64,000 nucleotides of DNA from Clostridium ljungdahlii DSM 13528. GTDB taxonomy: Bacteria > Bacillota > Clostridia > Clostridiales > Clostridiaceae. Both the position numbers and the translations under genes were made by a program. The notes below the pieces were generated by a model. It saw only the letters and a list, made by a program, of their open reading frames with translations. It made no database searches and had not been told where the DNA came from. The DNA lies in the NCBI RefSeq assembly GCF_000143685.1, contig NC_014328.1, positions 3,038,001-3,102,000 on the forward strand, given 5' to 3'. Of the stretch, positions 45,428 to 55,194 are shown one piece after another (the stretch's first letter is position 1; every line of letters begins with the position of its first letter).

Positions 45428-46351
45428 TTACTTTTGAAACTTGGTCATACTGCCATAAATTTCATTCAATTTTTTAAATTCATCCTCATCGTAAAAACTG
45501 CAATTATTTTTTCCAAAAGCCTTAGCTACTTCTATTGCAAAGCCTGCTGCCAGTGATATGTCTTCTATGTGACTTGCACCCGTGTCACACCCTGCAACTA
45601 GCGATTCTGTAGTTATGGCTACCCCAACAACCGGTGAGCTTGTCGCAGTAGATGGCTGTAATATACTATTGATATGAGAAATTCCATTTCCATAAGGAGT
45701 AATATCCTGCATAGCTATTGGAAATGTAACTCCCTTTTCTCCACTAGTTTTTTCTAGTATTTCGAGTAAATCATAGGATAGCTTAAGTATATATCCTTCT
45801 TTAACCGTAGGAGATATTGCCACTCCTTTATGGTTAACAATCTTATTTCCTTTTGTAGTATCAATAGATAGTATAGCATCCATTTTTGATTCAACTTCAT
45901 TTTCATTCATAGTATACATATTAACCGGTGAATTCATAAATGGAGCAGGATTATGCTCCAAGGTAGGAGCATTAGGGCAAATATGAGTAGATATTATTAC
46001 ATCACCATTTAATTTATCCCCTTTATCGCTCATAATTCCAAGCTTGTAAGCTGCAGTAAGTGCTGCTACCGCTCCATCTCCATCAGACACCATTCCAATG
46101 ACATCTGGTCTTGCTCCAATACCTCCAAGCCTTCCAACAACACCCAGAGTAGGCGCATATCCACCTTGAGATTTTCCATTGATTCCAGGAATCTTTATTT
46201 TTACAAAATCAGTATAACCTTTATCACCAGATATTCTCGTGCTATTAATATCCTTTACACCATTTTTTGTGAAAAAATCCACAACTTTTTCTCCATCTAT
46301 CTTCGGATCATCCAATAATTCATATATATCAATGGCTTGCTTTAATATCAT
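45428..46351 (-). CDS. DUF1177 family protein
   Basis: 307 residues, full-length DUF1177: LKQAIDIYELLDDPKIDG, GGYAPTLGVVGRLGGIGARP, VSDGDGAVAALTAAYKLG, HICPNAPTLEHNPAPFM, and CDTGASHIEDISLAAGFA. His, Asp and Glu residues in the HICPNAPT and CDTGASHIED blocks could bind metal. The family is unassigned but usually sits with hydantoinase-type genes, as here. Twenty bases after the hydantoinase-like gene. Confidence 0.85.
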   Translation of the reverse strand: MILKQAIDIYELLDDPKIDGEKVVDFFTKNGVKDINSTRISGDKGYTDFVKIKIPGINGKSQGGYAPTLGVVGRLGGIGARPDVIGMVSDGDGAVAALTAAYKLGIMSDKGDKLNGDVIISTHICPNAPTLEHNPAPFMNSPVNMYTMNENEVESKMDAILSIDTTKGNKIVNHKGVAISPTVKEGYILKLSYDLLEILEKTSGEKGVTFPIAMQDITPYGNGISHINSILQPSTATSSPVVGVAITTESLVAGCDTGASHIEDISLAAGFAIEVAKAFGKNNCSFYDEDEFKKLNEIYGSMTKFQK

Positions 46352-46371
46352 ATTTATTCCTCCAAGTATAG

Positions 46372-47922
46372 TTATTTTAAGAGATTTCCTGCAGCCTTCA
46401 CTCTTATCCTTGTTGCATTTCCTGGAATATACGCAAGTGGTACATCGTCAATATCTACAATTTCTATGGATGAAGGATCAGCTCCTGCTTTAATTGCCTG
46501 TTCAATAGCCATATTTTTGGCTTCTTCGATAGCTTCGTCTCGTCCAATCTTATCCAACATAAATATTTTTTCAACCTGACCACTTATTTGGGATATTGCT
46601 GCACCAATAGCATTTGCTACATCAAAGTAATCGGGTCTTATGACTTCTGATGCCCCTGCCAATTTGTCTGGAAGAAGCACACTTCCCCCACCTACCAATA
46701 CAACTTTCATATCATTTGCATTTGTCTTTATTCTATCAATTGCCCCTTCTGCCATATCTATTATTTTTTCATATACTTCTTTTGCCATTTCTGAGTCAAC
46801 TTCTTTTACTTTTTCGTTATCACCTATTTTAGCTATACCAAGTGAGGTTACTATATCCGAAGTAGTAAGCGTATCTCCTCCAAAACACAGTGACTTTTCT
46901 ATAAGTTTATATCCAACACTATCCGGTCCAATTGAAACTTTATTGTCAGCTTTTCGTATAACAGTTCCTCCTCCAAGTCCTATAGATACAAGATCTGGCA
47001 TACGGAAATTTGTCCTTACTCCTCCTATTTCAACTGCAGTAGAAGACTCTCTCGGAAATCCATTTATAAGTACACCAATATCCGTAGTTGTACCTCCTAC
47101 ATCTACAACAAGTGCATTTTTTTGTTTTGCAAGGTAAGAAGCTCCTCTAAGACTATTAGTTGGTCCGCAGGCAATAGTAAGTATAGGATATTTCATTGCA
47201 TAATCCACAGACATAAGTGTGCCATCATTTTGTCCAATATAAACTTGACAATTTATATTTTCATTTTTAAGCGCTTTTATAAAACCTTTAACAGTAGTTT
47301 CTGCAACATCTACCAGAGATGCATTTAATATGTTTGCATTTTCACGTTCCAGAAAACCTATACTTCCAATTTCGGACGATAAAGATACTGGTACATTTGG
47401 CATCTCCTCTTTAAAAATTTCTGCAGCCTTGATCTCATGTTCATTTGATACAGGTGAAAATACAGATGTAACTTCTATAGAATTGACTTTTCCCTTTATT
47501 TCTTTTGCTATTTTTCTCAAATATTCTTCATCAAGTGTTGAAATTTCACTTCCATCAAATTCAAATCCACCTTTAACCATATACCTAAAATCACCTATTG
47601 CTTCTTTAAGGTCTTCAGGCCATCCTGTCATTGGCTTTATTGCTGTGGTAGCAGGAAGCCCAATCCTTATAACACCAACTTTGTTTAACCTTTTACGTTC
47701 AACAATTGCATTAGTACAGTGTGTAGTTCCAAGCATAGCGTATTTTATATCTTCCCTTGGTACATTGCTTATTCTTAAAACTTCCAAAAGTGCCCTGTAT
47801 ATTCCCGAACTTACATCTAAAGTAGTTGGAGTTTTTATTTTTGCTACAGGGGTTAAACTTTCATCAAGAATTACTGCATCTGTGTTGGTCCCACCAACAT
47901 CTATACCAATCCTATATTTCAT
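46372..47922 (-). CDS. Hydantoinase/oxoprolinase A-like (HyuA) protein
   Basis: 516 residues from the ATG at 47922 (ggggga upstream). ASKHA-fold ATPase motifs: GIDVGGTNTDAVIL at the N-terminus, VVDVGGTTTDIGVL in the middle, VGGGSVLLPD near the end. HyuA proteins couple ATP hydrolysis to opening of cyclic imides or lactams, normally with HyuB. No HyuB is present; DUF917 directly upstream takes that place. Overlap-free but coupled (one base from the DUF917 stop). Confidence 0.88.
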   Translation of the reverse strand: MKYRIGIDVGGTNTDAVILDESLTPVAKIKTPTTLDVSSGIYRALLEVLRISNVPREDIKYAMLGTTHCTNAIVERKRLNKVGVIRIGLPATTAIKPMTGWPEDLKEAIGDFRYMVKGGFEFDGSEISTLDEEYLRKIAKEIKGKVNSIEVTSVFSPVSNEHEIKAAEIFKEEMPNVPVSLSSEIGSIGFLERENANILNASLVDVAETTVKGFIKALKNENINCQVYIGQNDGTLMSVDYAMKYPILTIACGPTNSLRGASYLAKQKNALVVDVGGTTTDIGVLINGFPRESSTAVEIGGVRTNFRMPDLVSIGLGGGTVIRKADNKVSIGPDSVGYKLIEKSLCFGGDTLTTSDIVTSLGIAKIGDNEKVKEVDSEMAKEVYEKIIDMAEGAIDRIKTNANDMKVVLVGGGSVLLPDKLAGASEVIRPDYFDVANAIGAAISQISGQVEKIFMLDKIGRDEAIEEAKNMAIEQAIKAGADPSSIEIVDIDDVPLAYIPGNATRIRVKAAGNLLK

Positions 47923-47923
47923 T

Positions 47924-49024
47924 TTAAAATTCCCCCATTCTGCTTTTAATTCTTTGTTCAATAGGAACATAATTTACATCGTAACCAAAATATCTTGGTC
48001 CTACAGTCTTAATTCCCGCTTCAGTTCTCCATTTTTCATCACAAGGTATACAGATTACCACTCCTCTGTTTCCATATCTAAGTGTTTCCGTTGTTATGGC
48101 ATGTCCCGTTTCAATATCAAGTACCACAATGAGATCTGGCACTGTAGCTAGTACTTTTCCATCATCAGTTTGTGCCATTAAATTTTCATTTTGGAATTCA
48201 ATTTTAATTGATTTTCCCTTATATTCGTCAATACCCATCATTTTACTTTCTCCACGTACAAACCCACCATCTGTTTTTCTCAATATATCACATACCTTGC
48301 CTTTAAATAATTCAAATCCTCCACTTGCCTTGAGTACTGCATCAACAGGATTTGTATTATTACTTTTTGCTATTCTTATAGCACGTCCAACTTTTTCAGT
48401 TGTGCTTATAATTCCTTTAATTGAAGTTTCTTTGACTTGAGACCCTGTCATAGCATAGCTTGCCAGCATCGTTGAGCCGCCCGATACTACAGTTACAGCC
48501 CTAGCTAAAGTTTCAGTCCACTTATTGTTTATAGTATTAAACATAGTAGCATTTCCCTTTTCGTCACATAATATCATTGGTGTTGATTTTACTCCACCAA
48601 GGCTGAAAGTTACCATTTGAAGTTCTGGAAAAGCTCTTCCCATTCCATCTGCATCTACAACAGGTATTCCTAGTGTTGCCGCCACTGCAAAAGGTATCAT
48701 TGAATTAAGCCCCCCTGCTTCAATTGGAATTGTAGCAGAAATTTCTTTTCCAAGATAATTTTTTAAAAGTGAAAAAGCACTTAAGGCTTCTTTACCGTTA
48801 GGTATTTTTTCAATTAAAATAGTCGGTGCCCCCATCATAGAACTAGGTACAACAATTGCATCCTCTGGTACTTCATCCACATCAAGTAATGTAACTTCTC
48901 CATAAGTTTTTATGGCATCAATAGCCATAAGTTTGCCAACGTATGGATCTCCACCACCGCCTGTACCATATACTGCAGCTCCAACTGCTATATCCTCAAT
49001 TTCTTTAACACCTATTTTCCTCAT
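47924..49024 (-). CDS. DUF917 family protein
   Basis: 366 residues if started at the ATG 49024 (aagtaagg before it); six more residues are possible. Full-length DUF917: IGVKEIEDIAVGAAVYGTGG-type start with GGGGDPYVG, IEAGGLNSMIPFAVAA, VVDADGMGRAFPELQM, and a C-terminal domain with PDLIVVLDIETG. Function unknown; regularly paired with hydantoinase-A-like proteins, suggesting they act on the same substrate. Confidence 0.88.
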   Translation of the reverse strand: MRKIGVKEIEDIAVGAAVYGTGGGGDPYVGKLMAIDAIKTYGEVTLLDVDEVPEDAIVVPSSMMGAPTILIEKIPNGKEALSAFSLLKNYLGKEISATIPIEAGGLNSMIPFAVAATLGIPVVDADGMGRAFPELQMVTFSLGGVKSTPMILCDEKGNATMFNTINNKWTETLARAVTVVSGGSTMLASYAMTGSQVKETSIKGIISTTEKVGRAIRIAKSNNTNPVDAVLKASGGFELFKGKVCDILRKTDGGFVRGESKMMGIDEYKGKSIKIEFQNENLMAQTDDGKVLATVPDLIVVLDIETGHAITTETLRYGNRGVVICIPCDEKWRTEAGIKTVGPRYFGYDVNYVPIEQRIKSRMGEF

Positions 49025-49028
49025 AGCC

Positions 49029-49313
49029 TTACTTCCCTTCATTTACTATTAATTGTACTAATTTATCTGATACACTATTAAGCATCTTTTCAAATGCTGC
49101 ATCATCACTCATGCATAGAGATTTTTCCTCATTTATTATATTGGCTATTTCATTTAAATTTTCATCTTCAACAAGATTCAGCTCATTAAACAGTTCAATT
49201 ATTTTTTGAGTTGTATCAATAAGTCTAAGCGAGCCGTATATTTTAGGTTCATTTAGACATCCAACTGCACTTGAAACAATATAAGCAAGCAGCTCAATCA
49301 ATTTTTCATTCAT
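49029..49313 (-). CDS. DUF6092-type small helical protein
   Basis: 94 residues from the ATG at 49313, which overlaps the nitroreductase stop by eight bases (SD gggagg). All-helical: LIELLAYIVSSAVGCLNEPK, YGSLRLIDTTQKIIELF. No catalytic residues evident. Translationally coupled on both sides, so it probably forms a complex with, or modulates, the neighbouring enzymes. Confidence 0.7.
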   Translation of the reverse strand: MNEKLIELLAYIVSSAVGCLNEPKIYGSLRLIDTTQKIIELFNELNLVEDENLNEIANIINEEKSLCMSDDAAFEKMLNSVSDKLVQLIVNEGK

Positions 49314-49848
49314 ATGTTTTTTCCTCCCAGTCGTTATAAAAAAGAACATCCTCTAACTTTCTTTTAGGAGGCGATTTAGTCTCATTTTTAGGATATCCAA
49401 GAGTTATTATTAAATCTGGCGATACATATTCAGGGAGCTTTAATATTTTTCTAACTGCCTGAGCATTAAAAGACTTTACAGGGCAAGTCCCTAAGCCTCT
49501 TTCTGCGGCCAGAAGCATAATATTTTCTGATGCCATAGAAATGTCCATTATTGCCAGTTCATCTCTTCCCAATTTACCTCCTTTATCATATGCTAATTTT
49601 CGATTAGAACAAACTACAATTATGCAGGATGGCTTCCCACCCAATCCCGGACTAAAAGGGAAGATTTTATTCAATTGTTTTTGATCATCTATAATTCCAA
49701 ACAACCATGGCTGAATATTGCTGCCAGAGGGAGCTGTAACAGCTCCTTTAAGCAATTCCATAACCTCAGATTTTGTAACTGGTTCTTCAGAAAACCTTCT
49801 AATGCTTCTTCTCTTTTTCATAACGTCTAATAATACACTATCTGACAT
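49306..49848 (-). CDS. Nitroreductase-family flavoprotein
   Basis: 180 residues. KKRRSIRRFSEEPVT at the start (FMN phosphate site), AVTAPSGSNIQPW, and GLGTCPVKSFNAQAVRKIL. FMN-dependent NAD(P)H oxidoreductase fold. In this operon it may reduce the imported compound, as nitroreductase-type enzymes do for ring or thio/nitro groups. SD ggagg before ATG. Confidence 0.85.
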   Translation of the reverse strand: MSDSVLLDVMKKRRSIRRFSEEPVTKSEVMELLKGAVTAPSGSNIQPWLFGIIDDQKQLNKIFPFSPGLGGKPSCIIVVCSNRKLAYDKGGKLGRDELAIMDISMASENIMLLAAERGLGTCPVKSFNAQAVRKILKLPEYVSPDLIITLGYPKNETKSPPKRKLEDVLFYNDWEEKTYE

Positions 49849-49955
49849 ATTCTTTCCTCCCTAGTATTTTCCAACGGGTCTTCTCTACCTATCAAGCCAT
49901 ATATTGCAATTTCAAATAATATTTTAACAATTTCATTTACTAGCAATAATTATTG

Positions 49956-51278
49956 TTATATATCCACAGTTCTCTTAAACTCAATTTTTTCACTTTTAGT
50001 TACAGCTTTATATATGATAGACACTAAGTAGTAAATAATTGCACCAGCAAGCAGAGACATTATGGCAGGTATTCCTATATTTATGAATTTTCCGATAATT
50101 GATGCAATAATCCATGCTACTATTGCAATAGGATTTATAATTTCACAGCTCTCCGGAAGATTTTCATCATGCCTTGTTGCTTCAAGTAATTTTCTATCTC
50201 TCTTTAATATATAATAATCAACAAAAATAATACCTGCAACAGGAGGTAATGTAACTCCAAGTAAAGTTAAAAAACTCTGGAAATAATTTATAATACCTAA
50301 CATGGATAAGATCGTGCTGAATATTCCTATTCCCCAGGTAGCAGCAGCCCTATTCAATTTTATGTTAAATATAGCATCTATCATGTTAGTTATACCAAGA
50401 CTTGCAGAATATAAATTTATATCATTTATCTTAAGTGTAGAAAAGATTACAATACCTGCACCAAGCCATCCTGTTATAGACAACATTATGCTTACAATAT
50501 CACTTGTCCTAACTGCAAGAGCCATTAAAACACCAAGCAAATTTATAGTTAATTCACCAACAAATGTACTTACAACAGTAGCTGCAAAAACATCTTTAGG
50601 TCCTTTCATATAACGACTTAAATCAGGAGTTATTATTGCACCCGTTATAAATCCTCCTGCAACCATAGTTGTTGCCGCACCCATGGAAAGAATTTTTCCT
50701 GCAGGTTGTGCAGTCATTATAAGATTTCCTATATCATGTCCCGATAACAATTTAAATCCAGCATATACCATGGTGCACAAAAAAAGTGGTAAAGTAACAT
50801 CAGCTGTAAGACTCAATACCTTATATCCATAAACTACTATGATTGTAACTACAAGACCTGTAATAGCAGACCAAATCTGCATATTAAAAATTCCAGTTGC
50901 TTTATATATACCCTCTGCAAAAACAGAATTTTGTATTCCAAACCACCCCATCAGAGATATTGCTATAATTCCTCCTATTATTGATGAACCAGCTTTTCCA
51001 AATCCAGACCATCTTGAAAGAAGACTTGTAGAAAGCCCTTCTTTAGCAGCAGCTGCACCTATCGCGAAACTTACCGCCTGGAGGATAACACTTCCAAACA
51101 TTGTAGCCCAGAAAGCACCCCAAAATGTCATTCCATAACCAAGAGCGGCTCCAAGCATAACTTGTGAAACACATGCCAAACAACCAAGTCTTATTACAAG
51201 TACCTCCCACATAGGTCTTCTTACATTACTGGGCACTCTACTTAATGCATAATCGTCTCCTGCTTTTTCTTTTGACAT
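49956..51278 (-). CDS. NCS1-family purine/cytosine permease (CodB-like)
   Basis: 440 residues with 12 membrane segments; NCS1 features include YALSRVPSNVRRPMWEVLVIR, ALGYGMTFWGAFWATM, and WFGIQNSVFAEG, the last resembling the substrate-binding segment with Trp/Gln. NCS1 carriers import nucleobases, hydantoins, allantoin and thiamine precursors. It sets the substrate class for the operon: a small N-heterocycle. Confidence 0.88.
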   Translation of the reverse strand: MSKEKAGDDYALSRVPSNVRRPMWEVLVIRLGCLACVSQVMLGAALGYGMTFWGAFWATMFGSVILQAVSFAIGAAAAKEGLSTSLLSRWSGFGKAGSSIIGGIIAISLMGWFGIQNSVFAEGIYKATGIFNMQIWSAITGLVVTIIVVYGYKVLSLTADVTLPLFLCTMVYAGFKLLSGHDIGNLIMTAQPAGKILSMGAATTMVAGGFITGAIITPDLSRYMKGPKDVFAATVVSTFVGELTINLLGVLMALAVRTSDIVSIMLSITGWLGAGIVIFSTLKINDINLYSASLGITNMIDAIFNIKLNRAAATWGIGIFSTILSMLGIINYFQSFLTLLGVTLPPVAGIIFVDYYILKRDRKLLEATRHDENLPESCEIINPIAIVAWIIASIIGKFINIGIPAIMSLLAGAIIYYLVSIIYKAVTKSEKIEFKRTVDI

Positions 51279-51311
51279 TTAAATCACTCCTCAATTTTTA
51301 ATATATTTTCA

Positions 51312-52133
51312 TTAGTATTCTTCAACAATTTTTTTATAGATAAGTGGATTTCTGTCTCTCAAATATGGTATTTCACTTCTAAATTTACTTAAATCATTAA
51401 GATCAATTCCTACAACCTCAACTTCTTCCAAATCCTTTGGCAATTCTTTTATAACTGAGCTATTTGGTGCACATACCTTGCTTTTTCCAAATAAATGCAA
51501 ATCTCCTTCTATTCCAACTCTATTTACACCTATAGTAAAAAGTACATTTTCAAGAGCCCTCTGAGCAAGATTGAGATCCCACATATATTCATCTTGTATT
51601 CTCCATGCTGCAGGAATGAATATCATATCCGCTCCTTCAAGTGCCAATATCCTACACGCTTCTGGGAACCCAGCGTCATAGCATATTATAATTCCTATTT
51701 TCCCTAATTTAGTATTAAAAACCTTGTAGTCTGACCCTTTCCTATAGTAAAGTTTTTCAGATCCACAAAGATGAGTTTTTGCATAACTTCCAAGGACATT
51801 GCCTTCATCATCAAATAACACAGCTGAATTATATAACACACCTTTTATTCCTCTTACCTCTGCAAAAGGAGCAATTACAAAAACTTTATATTTTTTTGCG
51901 GCCTCAGATATATTCTTTACTATAAAATCATAATAATTTTCTCCCAAAATGTTCGTTTGATTCTTCAAAATATCAAGATTATAACCCGTAGCAAAAAGTT
52001 CAGGTAAACATACTATATCGGCTTTTTTATAGCTTGCTTGTTTTATAAAATTTACAGCCTTCTTTACATTTTCCTCTACATTTCCAAGCTTTGAATTCAT
52101 TTGAACCAACCCTACATTGACAATTTTACTCAT
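51312..52133 (-). CDS. Carbon-nitrogen hydrolase (nitrilase superfamily)
   Basis: 273 residues. The catalytic triad is visible: Glu in CLPELFATGYN, Lys in YAKTHLCGSEKLYY, Cys in IIICYDAGFPEACRIL. Hydrolyses an amide or carbamoyl bond (omega-amidase, N-carbamoyl-amino acid or beta-ureidopropionase type). First gene of the operon, 33 bases before the permease; its promoter lies at 52134-52213. Confidence 0.9.
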   Translation of the reverse strand: MSKIVNVGLVQMNSKLGNVEENVKKAVNFIKQASYKKADIVCLPELFATGYNLDILKNQTNILGENYYDFIVKNISEAAKKYKVFVIAPFAEVRGIKGVLYNSAVLFDDEGNVLGSYAKTHLCGSEKLYYRKGSDYKVFNTKLGKIGIIICYDAGFPEACRILALEGADMIFIPAAWRIQDEYMWDLNLAQRALENVLFTIGVNRVGIEGDLHLFGKSKVCAPNSSVIKELPKDLEEVEVVGIDLNDLSKFRSEIPYLRDRNPLIYKKIVEEY

Positions 52134-52213
52134 TTAATCACCCCCTAATTTTTTGATCTATTTATTGTTTAGATGATAGCAAAAACTTTCAGTAATTAAT
52201 ATAAGCAACTTCA

Positions 52214-52267
52214 TAAAAAAAGCCATAGTTTTTTATGATAATTCATAAAAACTGTGGCTTTTTTTAA
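52214..52267. terminator. Bidirectional terminator separating the PucR gene from its operon
   Basis: A stem of more than 15 bp (aaaaaagccatagttttt with its complement, one mismatch) flanked by A- and T-runs. It ends the pucR-type transcript, so the catabolic operon must start from its own promoter between this hairpin and 52133. Confidence 0.85.
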
Positions 52268-52344
52268 TTTATGTTAAATAATGTGTAATGCTTTTTTATA
52301 ATTTATTAATTTGATTATACCATAAAACGCAATTACTTGAATTT

Positions 52345-54036
52345 CTAATTTGATTTTTGAACCTCGTAAATTATTATACCCATGTATAACATAAAAATTC
52401 CTTCGGACGTGTTTAAGGAATACCCAGTAATTTCTTTAATTTTATTCAACCTATATCTTAATGTTTCAGCATGAATAAACAATTTATCCGAAGTATATTT
52501 TTTATTCATATTGCAAATTAGATACATTTTTAATGTCTCTAATAGCATAGCATTGTGTTTAGAATCATAGTCTTCTAATTTTGAGATTACGCTATCATAA
52601 GAATCGTACAATTCTTTATTATCTTCAAGTAATCCAATAATTTTTGCAAACCTCAGCGAATCATTTTTAGCAATTAAATTATTAGTAGGAAATATTGCAG
52701 ATATCATACTTTCATAATACATATTTTTAATATATATAAAATCAGTATATTTATCTGAAATTCCATAGGATATACTAATTTCATCTTTCCAGCTTTTATA
52801 TAAAATTTGTACTTTTTTCTTTATGTCCTGTAAAATATTATCCCTCAATGGAAAAAGTACAAAAACATTATCGTGCTTCTCTGTAATTAAGAAACCATTC
52901 TTGTCCAATATACGTATTAAAATAATGTCATAAAATTGTTTTTTATAATCGTTAATCTTATTTTTCATTGAATCATTATATAAAAAGTGAAAACATATTC
53001 CAACAAATTTATCTTTATCTGTCCATTGAAAAATTTCACGTATATTTAAAAAGAAACTTTTACTCAGATTATCCTTATTCATTATAATTTCAGTAACCAT
53101 TTTTTTAATTTTTAAATTGTTAAAATGATCTCCTACATTATTTACCATTTTCGAAGATATAATCCAGCATCCATAATTAATCGTCTTCCTCAAAACTTTA
53201 TCCTCCGGATTATCTCCTATCCTTATAAAATAGCCTAACGTTTTATCTCTATTTTTTATTTCATGCTTATTTATATATACATTATCTATCTGAATTTGTT
53301 TATTACTATTTACCTCATAGAACTTACTTATATTATCTATAATTTTTTCTATTATTAATTCATGCTGTGAGCTATTTACACTTTTTGATATAAGATTATA
53401 CACACAATCAAATATTAAGACACTTGAATCGGTAAGCATTGCTATAAATTCTACAATTTGCTGTGTATTTTCACCATTTATAATTATATTATTAAATTTT
53501 TCAAGAATTGACTTTTGTTCTAAAAGATATTTGTTCTTCTTATAAAAAAGTGCCTCATAAAATTGCGATACTGCATCTGTATATATTAATTCAAATGGTA
53601 AAAGAATAAGGGGCAGTGAATATTTACAAGATTGTTCAATCATTTTTTCCGGTATTATCTTTAAATATCTATTTCTCTTTATTCCAAATGCTGATACTCC
53701 TTTTTGATGAAGCTTATATATAATATCATCATATTTTTCTTTATTATCCTTAAATGCATAACCAGAGCTTACCAAAAATTCTCCCCCTCTTAGCCAATCA
53801 ACACCATCAGGAGTTTCAAGTATAGTTAAATCCTTACACTGTTTACTTATTCCACTTTCACCTGAAATTAATTTACATCCTTTAAAAATAGGTATCTTAA
53901 GTACATCACTTACAGGTAAACTACTAGTCCCATATTCTATTTTTGTTTTTTGTATCTGTTCATTAAATAAATTCATGTGCTTATTCAAATTTTCATCTCC
54001 AATATGGACATTTTCTGATTTTTTAATATAATGCAA
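52345..54036 (-). CDS. PucR-family transcriptional regulator
   Basis: 563 residues. N-terminal PucR domain (about 40-160, LPVSDVLKIPIFKGCKLISG, WLRGGEFLVSSGYAF), a middle GGDEF-like/CdaR region, and a C-terminal helix-turn-helix (IHAETLRYRLNKIKEITGYS). PucR proteins control purine, allantoin and other nitrogen-compound catabolism. Encoded directly upstream of, and on the same strand as, the operon it most likely regulates. The start is unclear: TTG at 54036 lacks an SD, while TTG at 53988 has ggag seven bases before it. Confidence 0.88.
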   Translation of the reverse strand: MHYIKKSENVHIGDENLNKHMNLFNEQIQKTKIEYGTSSLPVSDVLKIPIFKGCKLISGESGISKQCKDLTILETPDGVDWLRGGEFLVSSGYAFKDNKEKYDDIIYKLHQKGVSAFGIKRNRYLKIIPEKMIEQSCKYSLPLILLPFELIYTDAVSQFYEALFYKKNKYLLEQKSILEKFNNIIINGENTQQIVEFIAMLTDSSVLIFDCVYNLISKSVNSSQHELIIEKIIDNISKFYEVNSNKQIQIDNVYINKHEIKNRDKTLGYFIRIGDNPEDKVLRKTINYGCWIISSKMVNNVGDHFNNLKIKKMVTEIIMNKDNLSKSFFLNIREIFQWTDKDKFVGICFHFLYNDSMKNKINDYKKQFYDIILIRILDKNGFLITEKHDNVFVLFPLRDNILQDIKKKVQILYKSWKDEISISYGISDKYTDFIYIKNMYYESMISAIFPTNNLIAKNDSLRFAKIIGLLEDNKELYDSYDSVISKLEDYDSKHNAMLLETLKMYLICNMNKKYTSDKLFIHAETLRYRLNKIKEITGYSLNTSEGIFMLYMGIIIYEVQKSN

Positions 54037-54588
54037 TATAACTACACTTTAAAATTCAAATCACTTTTTTATAGTATACCCAATTTACTATCAATTGTCC
54101 AAATATATTTAATGATGAATTGTGTCAATTTACTTATAGATTAAAAAATCATAGACTTTCCTATGTTTTGACTTAAGCTCCTCTAAAAATTCTAAGCACA
54201 CTACTTAAATATGTTTTTTTACCAATATTCAATACCTCTATTATTAAATTTTTCTAGACAATTTGGTTATACTATAAATCCCTGATGTAATCAATCTTTT
54301 ACCTTATCATTGATTTTTTTGTAGACATTGGCATCCTATCCTTTCTATAAAAAATCCCCACCTCTGCAGGTGGAGAAAATACCTTAATTTAGAGAATATA
54401 ATATCTGCTACATATGCAGCACAATTTAAAAAGCTTCTTCACTAGTATCAATAGCTTACACCCATGCAATCAAAGCCATGCTTATAATCCATTAATTATT
54501 TTCAAAAGTATTGACTACCTCTTTTAAGTAAAATGCGAACTAACTAAACGATAAATTAAAATTTAAAAATTCATTCATATATTTTTAT
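54037..54588. other. Gene-free stretch
   Basis: AT-rich spacer with a small hairpin (ccacct / aggtgg) near 54360-54375 and broken minus-strand frames around 54390-54490 that hint at a lost gene. No functional feature is supported. Confidence 0.4.
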
Positions 54589-55194
54589 CTAATATCCAAG
54601 CTTTTCATGAATTAAAACAACTTCATATTTACATCCTGTAGGTTTTCGACATAATACAGAAAAATTTCTACATATTCTCTGTGGGCTTTTACAGTCGTAA
54701 CATTTATCTCCCTTTACCGCACATGGGGTTTTTACTCCTAAACGTTTTGCATTAAGAGGTGCTGCTATATTTTTTGCTCTATCTAAAGCGTCCTCATAAT
54801 TTGAAGCTATTTTATTTTCACCAATAATTAAATAAACTTTATCATGTCCAAAACTGATTGCAGATACACGATTTCCAGTATTATCAATATTAATGATTTC
54901 TCCTGTTTCGGCAATTCCATTTACTGATGAGATATAAATATCTGCAAAGTTTGCTTTCTTTCTTATCTCCATAGCACTCATGTTTTCAGGTAATCGCATA
55001 TGCCAGTACACCTCATTATGAGATGCTAGGGCATCATATAATTTCATTTCCTCTACTGTAACTGAGCCTCCTATTCCAATAGTTCTATTGCTCATTTGAT
55101 TAGACAAATACTTTGTTGCTTCATATGCATGACTAAATTCACTTACATTGTACCCTAAGCATTCGAGGCTATTTTTAAGTTTTGTAAATTCCAT
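54589..55194 (-). CDS. LUD-domain protein (LutC/YkgG-like)
   Basis: 201 residues from the ATG at 55194 (aggag nine bases upstream; the upstream ATG at 55215 has no SD). LUD domain with TIGIGGSVTVEEM, IYISSVNGIAETGEIINIDN, and VSAISFGHDKVYLIIG. A C-terminal cysteine group (TPCAVKGDKCYDCKSP, ICRNFSVLCRKPTGC) is longer than in simple LutC and may bind a cluster. LUD proteins work in lactate or acyl-group oxidation complexes; here it stands alone, so its role is open. Confidence 0.75.
   Translation of the reverse strand: MEFTKLKNSLECLGYNVSEFSHAYEATKYLSNQMSNRTIGIGGSVTVEEMKLYDALASHNEVYWHMRLPENMSAMEIRKKANFADIYISSVNGIAETGEIINIDNTGNRVSAISFGHDKVYLIIGENKIASNYEDALDRAKNIAAPLNAKRLGVKTPCAVKGDKCYDCKSPQRICRNFSVLCRKPTGCKYEVVLIHEKLGY

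Noticed and set aside
47330..48151. Long plus-strand frame of 273 codons opposite the HyuA/DUF917 genes
   Set aside because: Antisense shadow of two well-supported genes with family matches; no ribosome-binding site.
49306..49848. Nitroreductase considered as a possible further selenoprotein
   Set aside because: The reading frame is complete at normal length with no in-frame TGA. Only selD, grdA and grdH show supported UGA codons.
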